Shown here piece after piece: positions 57,765 through 64,000 of a stretch of DNA of 64,000 nt (positions within the stretch are counted from its first letter, which is position 1; every line of letters starts with the position of its first letter). Source of the DNA: Triplophysa rosa (Eukaryota > Chordata > Actinopteri > Cypriniformes > Nemacheilidae); the NCBI RefSeq assembly GCF_024868665.1, contig NC_079898.1, positions 1,208,894 to 1,272,893 on the forward strand, in the 5' to 3' direction. The notes beneath the pieces are model-generated. The model was not told where the DNA came from. It worked only from the letters and a program-made list of their open reading frames with translations, and made no database searches. Both the position numbers and the translations under genes were made by a program.

Positions 57765-59330
57765 GAGATGGACCTGACAGAGTCTTTGTGTTACCAAGAG
57801 TTGGTGGACAACTGGAGGTGATGGCGGACAGCCACATGAAGATTGCTGGGTAGAACTGAGGAGCATTTTTATAGTTCTGTCGCCTCGGCTACATGGGGCT
57901 GGAGATTGTGGGTGAGCAGCGGGACCCATGATCTCTCCTAGGGCCCATACCCCTCACTGTACATGAGGTACTCAAGGCACCCACCACGATGCTGGGATGT
58001 TAAGATCACTCTGAGGAAGTAGAGGGGGTTCGTCGACAGGTTCTATGGAGACAGGAGAAATGGGTGAGTGAAAGGGTTTCAACAGTGACACATTGAAGGT
58101 GGATTCTGTATTGTGCAGCAAGCTCCAGCTCAAAGGCCACCTTATTAACTTATCAGATGATGGGGAAGGGACCAATGAACCTGGGACTCAGCTTTTTTCA
58201 GGGCAGGCACAGGCAGATTTCCTGGGTGGAGACCCAGACCCTTTTGTCCTGGCTGAAAGATGGGCGTGGAAGCTCTCCGGGCATCTGCTTGTAGCTGGTG
58301 TCTTCTAACTACTCGCTGGAGGTGTTGGTGAGCTGAGTCCCAGACCCTCTCGCTCTCTTGGAACCATAGGGTGACTGGCGGGACTTCGGTCCCCTGACCG
58401 TTAGCGGATGGCTGCCGGAGGGAGTTCTGTGCGTACTCAGCCCATGCTAGGAAATGGTTCCAGGAGTTCTGGTGGTCATGGCAGAAGGTACGGAGATAGC
58501 TGCCTATCTCCTGGATTTTCCTTAAAGTTTGGCTATTGCTCTGCGGGTGGTAACCAGAAGATAGGCTGACGGTCACACCTAGGAGAGAGAAGAATGATCT
58601 CCCAACTTGGGAGATGAATTGTGGTCCTCTGTCGAATACAATATCATCAGGTATTCCAAAATTGTAACCCTAACTTTGGAGAATCTGTCCACAGTGACAA
58701 GATCAAGATCATGCTAGACTAGTAGCATGGCAGATCAATCACAAAGTCCACTCCTAGGTGTGACCAGGGACGCCGGGGAATGGGGAGAGGGAAAAGCTTT
58801 CTGGTGAGCATGTGTCAATGTGTTCCTGGAATCTTTTCATGTACCTTCTGATGTCCTCTGCCATTCCTGGCCACCAGAAGCATTGTTTTTATCAGCGAGA
58901 GGGTTTGATTGGTCCCAGTGACCAGTGTCCAGGGAAAGTGTGCGCTGAATGAATGAGTGGGTTTCTTTGACTGCGTGGCACGTAAGTGTCATCTGGTCGG
59001 CACCTCAGCGTAGCGGGATCAGAGACACTGGCAGGAACCGGGTAAAGAGGAGGGCCCAATGAGCTTGTTGAGGGTTGAGTCTGTTGGCCTCACAAAGATA
59101 TTCCAAGTTGCAGTGGTTGGTGTACACAGTAAAGGGATGGTGGGCCCCCTCCAGCCAGGTTCTCCACTCCTCCAAGGCGAGCTTGATGGCAAGAAACTCC
59201 CTATTACTGATGTCATAGTTCTGCTCTGCCAGGAATAATATCTGGGAGAAGGCACATGGATGGAGCTTTGGCGGATTCCCCTGCTGGTGAGACAGGACTG
59301 CCCCCTGACCATGTCGTGGCGAATCAGTCT
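57765..59330 (-). pseudogene. Ty3/gypsy pol remnant (RNase H, integrase, chromodomain)
   Basis: This is a decayed gypsy-type polyprotein read right to left. RNase H is at about 59330-59030 ([60 protein letters not shown]). The integrase core is at about 58770-58320 ([11 protein letters not shown] with the first Asp, VFDRGPQFISQVG with the second, GYHPQSNSQTLRKIQEIG). The catalytic Glu expected after SQT is Leu. Then come ESERVWDSAHQHLQRVVRR, STFNVSLLKPFHSP and a chromodomain-like end (EGYGP, stop, ERSWVP) near 57930. Many stops and shifts are present. No LTRs are found next to it, and the protease, RT and gag parts are missing. Confidence 0.85.
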
Positions 59331-60034
59331 TCTCATTGCAAAAAGAATCTCGCAGACAAAGGTTCCAGGTGCCAAAATGTCAAAACTTTTTTGCTTACTC
59401 AACTAAGTGAGATGCTTAGGAGACATCTGACAATACAGTACTTTGCTGTACAGTACTTCAACAGTTATACCCAAACTTCTAGAGGTGTTCTTTAGTTCGT
59501 ACCATCACGTTATCTTTATTTTTTGGCCCATCCCCTTTCATCTGCCACCCTTATTTCTTACGCAACAAGATCCGTTTCTAATGGTGGAAGCCAATCTTCG
59601 TTTAATTTTTTTATACATCCTTTTCTCGTCCACCACAATTATGTCATGGTCATCATGACCTGTTTCCCCTTGTTCACCTCCTTCTCTCATTTATAACTGT
59701 GGCAAAACTGTGGCCTTGCTCATTGTGCTGTATCAGCATACAAGATTGTAATCATAGTAACAGGGACAGAAAGTTGCCTAGATTTCATAAACACTACCAA
59801 ACATCAAAAACACAGATGTGCAGGGTGCTTTTCTGAATCTCGTACTAATTTGATTAAAACAAAGAGCAATACTTAGTGAATAATGATCAAAAACAAAGAC
59901 ATATCATGAAATTCCTCCATAACCACACCTTAAAAATGTCAAATTATCTCACATTTTAAAGAGAGTTACTAACCTTTGCATGCAGCAGTTAATGTCACCA
60001 GGGGTTCATTTCTGTGATTTCATTTTCTGTCATG
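59331..60034. other. Intergenic sequence, nothing recognised
   Basis: No gene or named repeat is seen. The first tens of bases may still belong to the gypsy remnant. Confidence 0.45.
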
Positions 60035-60590
60035 TGTCACGAACTGTGGCAGAAGAACCCAAGCGCAGGCAACGGCAGTGAAGGGGTTAACAAAACACTT
60101 TATTTAACAAAACAAAGGAACAAAACAAAACACCCACGAGGGGGAAAAGGCGGACACTGTAACAAAACTAGAACACTAACAAAAACTTCCCACGATGGGG
60201 CAAAACTAGAAAATAACAAAACAGACTTACGACACAACGTCACAAAACAAGGCACGGTACAGGAACCAAGGTACACAGGAACATGAGCACAAACGCAATG
60301 CATACACAACATAGTACACGCAATACAAGAGCTCAGGACAAAGAAACAAGAGGGTATATATAGGGAAGACAAACGAGGGATAACGACATGGGGCAGGTGT
60401 GGGACATTAAACACTCAGGGAAAGATAACGAGGAAACGAGAGGAATGGGGTCAATGACAAGACACTGGAGAGAACGTATATTATTGTCAAACGGACAATA
60501 ATATGTTTCTCTCCACACATAACCAAAGACTTTGCCATGGCTCTGCTACAGGACCAAGAAAAACATGACTAAGGAAGCAGAGCCATGACA
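60035..60590 (-). mobile_element. Solo LTR, TCATG target duplication
   Basis: This 556-bp unit with TGTCACGAAC and GAGCCATGACA ends is flanked by the direct repeat TCATG (60030-60034 and 60591-60595). Read on the reverse strand it starts TGTCATGG and has AATAAA near 60105. It resembles the LTR at 8960-9507, showing the same AACCCCTTCAC(C/T)(G/A)CC and TTGGGTTCTTC blocks. No internal region remains. Confidence 0.82.
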
Positions 60591-61397
60591 TCATGTCTTT
60601 TTGCACAACATTAACAAAATTGCTCCTTGAATGGTGGTTACACCACCTTGAAATTTAGTGAATTTGACTTGATTCATGATTTGACTTTCACACCATTCCC
60701 CAAATTAATTATAATGTTCAGAACAATGGTGTTCCATTTATGGTGTTTTGTTTACTATTAAAATGGCTAATGTAAGATGATGCCAAACTAGCTGATTCAG
60801 TGTTTTATTTATAATTTCACACTTTTTTTAGGTTAATGATTTGGTATCAGGTTTTCACGGTTTCACCACATTGACATTTCTGCAATCATTCCCCAAATAT
60901 TCTCTCAAAATGAATTAAAACCAGAATTTCATACTTGGTCCTCAGAAAAGAGAATGAATGCAAGTAATTTGCCAATTTATTTTGATACATTTTAACCTTT
61001 TTAAACGTAATTAAACCACAGGGACATAAATCACAGGTGTGCCTAAGGCTTTTGTGTACGTAGAAAAAGTCTTAGATCTTTGAGTTCAGCTCATGAAAAA
61101 AAGGAGCAAAAACAAAAGTGTGTTGCGTTTATAATTTTGGTCAGTGTATTTCTCATTTTCTTATTTTGTTATAAAGATAATATGGTACTGCAATAGCCTT
61201 TATTATCAAATAAATCTGATAAAAGAATAAACCTATTCTACAGCAGTGTGCTATGTTCACGGTCTTCATTAAAGTTATTTTTTACCTTTCTTTACAGTAC
61301 AATGTAGAGAAACAGAAAACGAGACAACATGAAAGTGAAAGGGACGGCACCCTGAGAGGTGGCGGGACTTAAACCCGGGTCGCCCGAAACCCTAAAG
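60591..61397. other. Intergenic sequence, nothing recognised
   Basis: The sequence is AT-rich. A stretch at 61020-61150 (TGTGCCTAAGGCTTTTGTGT, TTTTGGTCAGTGTA) resembles ends of fish Tc1-like repeats, but no element can be defined. Confidence 0.4.
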
Positions 61398-61586
61398 CCC
61401 AATTTTTACTTATGCGTCGGACCTACGCCGTAGCCTACGTACGTAGACAACGGCATCATGAACATTTATGGTTCTGCTTTGAGAGTATGCGTTGCCCTGC
61501 AGTTACACCGCCGAAATGCTAGATGGCTCTTTATGTTTTCACGGGTTTGATCTTCGCTGATGTTTTGCATGTATGTTAGTGTTTTA

Positions 61587-62718
61587 ATGGCAATGGAAGC
61601 TCATCGCATCTTAATGGAGTTGGAGCTGTTCAAAGTAAAAAAAACAGTTACTTTTAATTAAATTACTTAAACAAAAAGGTAGAAACCAGAGAAGGCATAG
61701 AAGGAGATGGTATGTACGACCTGTGAACAGAACGAGGCAGACAGAGGGCGAATTTTCTGTGCTTGTTCGGCCCCTGAGAGACATCGACGAAGAAATGCAT
61801 TTCATATATTTTCGGATGTCGGCAGGTAGATTTGACAATTTGGTTCGTTGTGTAAAGCCATTTTTACACACCAGTATACGCACAGTATGGCTATAGATAT
61901 TACGCAGAGACCGGCAATCACCCTTCGAGTTATAGCTTCAGGTGGAAGCCAACAGGCTGTAGCAGCTAGCTACAAACTGGCCTCTAGTACAGTGTCTGCC
62001 ATAGTGTCGAAGATCTGTAAAGCTTTGTGGAAAGCACTGCAGCAAGAGTTTCTTGTATGCCCTTCAGTCGCCCAATGGGAAAATATTGCTGCTGATTTTT
62101 GGCGACTGTGGAACTTTCCGAACTGTGTTGGCAGCGTAGACGGAAAGCATGTCAACATAAAATCATCACCACACGTCGGGAGCGACTACTTTAACTACAT
62201 AGGCTCACACTCCATCATTCTGATGGCCACATGTGATGCCAGATATCGCTTCATCATGGTGAATGTAGGGGGATACGGATGGGAAAGTGATTGTGGTATC
62301 TTCAAAGACAGTCGATCTGGTTCTATGGTGCTATAACACAAACTGAACCTGCCCCCATCAGCCAATCTTCCTGGGACAGGAGTAAAAATTCCACATGTGA
62401 TAGTTGGTGATGCTGCATTCCCCCTACACAACAACCTCATGCGTCCCTTTCCAGGTATGTCATAGGCCATATAAATGAAGTGTAATTGTTCTTTGTGTAT
62501 ATGTGTATATATCAAATAAACTTAAATAATAATAATAATGTCTATATGTGTTCACAGCTTATTTTACACAAAGTAATTACCAAGAGATGGCTGGGGGAAT
62601 GAAGAAGATGGCTCGGGATGGAGGGCAACTTCTCCGGAAGTACAGGTTGATGAGGAAGAGGAGTTTGTGCTGGCATCACTACAATCCTATGATTTTGAAA
62701 AGAGTAGCAAAATTCAAT
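61587..62718 (+). pseudogene. Harbinger transposase, frameshifted and internally deleted
   Basis: The region starts [19 protein letters not shown] at 61587, then shifts ([36 protein letters not shown]). The main stretch (61885-62335) reads [40 protein letters not shown] and [16 protein letters not shown] (first catalytic Asp). After a stop, [19 protein letters not shown] follows with the second Asp, up to a splice donor at 62455. An acceptor at 62558 leads to a C-terminal piece (NYQEMAGG). The exon part with the third acidic residue (ENTFG type) is absent. Confidence 0.85.
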
Positions 62719-62899
62719 AAGTTAGTGCATTACACATACAGCTGATATATTCTGCGTTTTTAGACAGATAGGCAGAACTATAAACACAGTATATTACATT
62801 GCAATCACTACGTTGTTACGTTTGTTCTGTACTCATCAGTATGCCATTTACGGCATGATAGCATTGATAGCTAGCCTGAATACAACACATAGGACATGC

Positions 62900-63106
62900 G
62901 GAGGTGAACGTACTTGTCCCGGGTGTTCTTCCATCTTTTCATGCTTTCCACTACCTCCAAACCGACGGTAGAGGAAATCTCTCTCCAAGAATTCGCCGCC
63001 ATCTGACAGTCCTTATAATCCGTAAAGAGGAGTCATACAGATGCCTGTATTTCCGAACCTCTTTGATTAAATGCTCAGTCACTAGGTTGATATCGATGCT
63101 CGCCAT
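62900..63106 (-). pseudogene. Harbinger MADF/Myb-like protein, frameshifted N-terminal part
   Basis: On the reverse strand from ATG 63106: MASIDINLVTEHLIKEVRKY, RHLYDSSLR, then after a one-base shift DYKDCQMAANSWREISSTVG and VESMKRWKNTRDKYV. This is the MADF domain found in the partner protein that helps the Harbinger transposase bind DNA and enter the nucleus. It lies tail-to-tail with the transposase. The rest of the protein is missing. Confidence 0.82.
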
Positions 63107-63215
63107 GTTGGAACTTGCCGGAAGAAGACGCTAGAGAAGAAGATGCCGGAAATGCATAGAAGGAAGTACGATGCTACCAAACCGACCAATCACAGCACTT
63201 GCTGTGACAATACTG

Positions 63216-63893
63216 GCAACAATAACCGGCTGTTGGGCTGGGTGCTATGATGGAATATTCCGTTACCGCGGAATAAAATGTCAACCGTAAGAGATTTTTC
63301 TATTCCGTATATTCCGCAGAATGTAAAGAAGTAGGCGTGGTTAACTCTGCGCTCTGCAAGGTGGGCGTCATGATGAAAAAAACATGTGAATTAATTCACC
63401 CGTAACAAATTAACAAATCAAACATTGTTTTGACCTTCTTTCAGTCTGTAGTTTCGTGATCCACTCCAGTCCGGCGCTTTCTCTCTCGCCCGCAGTGCTC
63501 GTGCAGGGGTGCATTGATCTGTGCATGCATACAATAAAGCTCATTCTCAGGTATTTCAGAAGTCAGGTTGCTTTGTAAAGCTGTTAATAGTTTTAATAAA
63601 GTTTAACTTTAGGCGAGCCAAGGCGAAACTTACGTTGTAACGTGCGATGATGCTCGCCACGTGAGCACTGCTACTGGGAGATGCTTGAGGAGTCACCAGA
63701 GACTCGCAGTGCAAAGACAAGCCTGAAAATAAACAAACCTAAAGACAGAGAGTCACAACACACTAAAAGTGCACATCTAATAGAGAGTGAGGAGCGATAA
63801 AGACCTACAGTACAGACCCCATGAACACCAGTTTATAACACTAGTCATATACTGTACTTTCATTGTTTGTGCATATATTCAAACTTCATTGTT
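63216..63893. other. Intergenic sequence, nothing firm
   Basis: An inverted repeat (GGAATATTCCG, CCGCGGAATA, TATTCCGTATATTCCGC) at 63255-63320 suggests another TE end. No gene is seen. Confidence 0.4.
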
Positions 63894-64000
63894 ATGTTGG
63901 CTTTAGAAACAAGCCAACATTCTGATGTTGCACTTAAACTTATTATTATGTTGGCTTGAGAAACAAGCCAACATTCTGATGTTGCACTTAAACTTATTAT
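63894..64000. repeat. 54-bp tandem repeat with internal hairpin, two copies to the window edge
   Basis: ATGTTGGCTT, four to five variable bases and AAACAAGCCAACAT, then TCTGATGTTGCACTTAAACT, are repeated with a 54-bp period. ATGTTGGCTT and AAGCCAACAT form a hairpin in each unit. It continues past the window. Confidence 0.85.

Larger units (their letters stand above)
61398..63215 (+). mobile_element. PIF/Harbinger element, two broken genes, right end missing
   Basis: The left end shows the fish Harbinger terminus (CCCAATTTTTACTT, then GCGTCGGACCTACGCCGTAG). Inside are a HARBI1-type transposase on the + strand and, convergently, a MADF/Myb-like DNA-binding gene on the - strand. This is the standard two-gene layout of these elements. 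The matching right inverted repeat is not found, and the element fades out after ACCAAACCGACCAATCACAG (about 63200). The right border is approximate. Confidence 0.8.

Noticed and set aside
57726..59402. Possible endogenous retrovirus
   Set aside because: The RNase H, integrase and chromodomain-like order with no envelope fits a Ty3/gypsy retrotransposon. No LTRs flank it.
60100..60518. Reverse-strand frames of 104 and 61 codons
   Set aside because: They lie in the solo LTR and are not coding.

Overview
The window looks like intron-rich, transposon-packed DNA of a teleost fish, most probably a cyprinid. I judge this from the dense mix of DIRS-like, hAT, Tc1/mariner, PIF/Harbinger, Ty3/gypsy and L2-like sequences, the fish-type MITEs, and the one host gene I can recognise. 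That gene is on the + strand and matches CFAP36 (CCDC104/BARTL1), a BART-like ARL3-binding ciliary protein. Eight of its exons can be read: 2837-2935, 5842-5956, 6407-6494, 24137-24260, 24344-24410, 24770-24879, 27175-27312 and 49708-49791 (stop at 49789). The 5' exons lie to the left of the window. All other long open frames I examined are parts of mobile elements, satellite, or chance.

Layout. 1-1772 is the 5' part of an antisense DIRS-like element. 1773-9696 holds the first three exons among MITEs, a Tc1-like element and a solo LTR. 9697-15071 is a hAT element with its own 8-bp target duplication; it contains a second hAT, which in turn contains a solo LTR and a MITE. 15072-17120 holds a MITE, half a Tc1 element and a hAT-like fragment. 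17121-31014 and 31015-43338 are two near-identical head-to-tail copies (units A and B) of a block of about 12.3 kb. Each contains a 35-bp satellite array, four CFAP36 exons and a DIRS-like element; the element is cut off at 31014 in unit A and complete in unit B (39705-45685). 45686-49707 holds hAT, MITE and L2-like LINE debris. The last CFAP36 exon follows. 50628-56262 is a full-length antisense DIRS-like element. The right end holds a decayed gypsy pol (about 57765-59330), a second solo LTR (60035-60590), a PIF/Harbinger element with both of its genes in broken form (61398-63215) and a 54-bp tandem repeat at the edge.

The most striking feature is the A/B duplication. In the non-DIRS part that I compared by eye (about 7.5 kb) I found 15 single-base differences. 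All 15 are A in unit A and T in unit B, and there were no indels, even in a CA microsatellite. The DIRS parts of the same two units differ by ordinary mixed substitutions and indels. A 1548-bp hAT-like element sits only in unit A; unit B has the intact empty site. The satellite array of unit A is an indel-riddled, N-containing but collinear image of the array in unit B. Splicing both exon blocks into one mRNA would break the reading frame. Together these observations make an assembly duplication (two haplotypes, or one locus placed twice) at least as likely as a real tandem duplication. Read depth and spanning long reads at 31014/31015 would settle it.

I found no convincing undescribed gene system. 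The most unusual signals are the one-directional A-to-T differences, the duplicated but frame-incompatible exon block, the 35-bp alternating satellite that is open in several frames, and an octamer-plus-TATA promoter layout in the DIRS terminal repeats.
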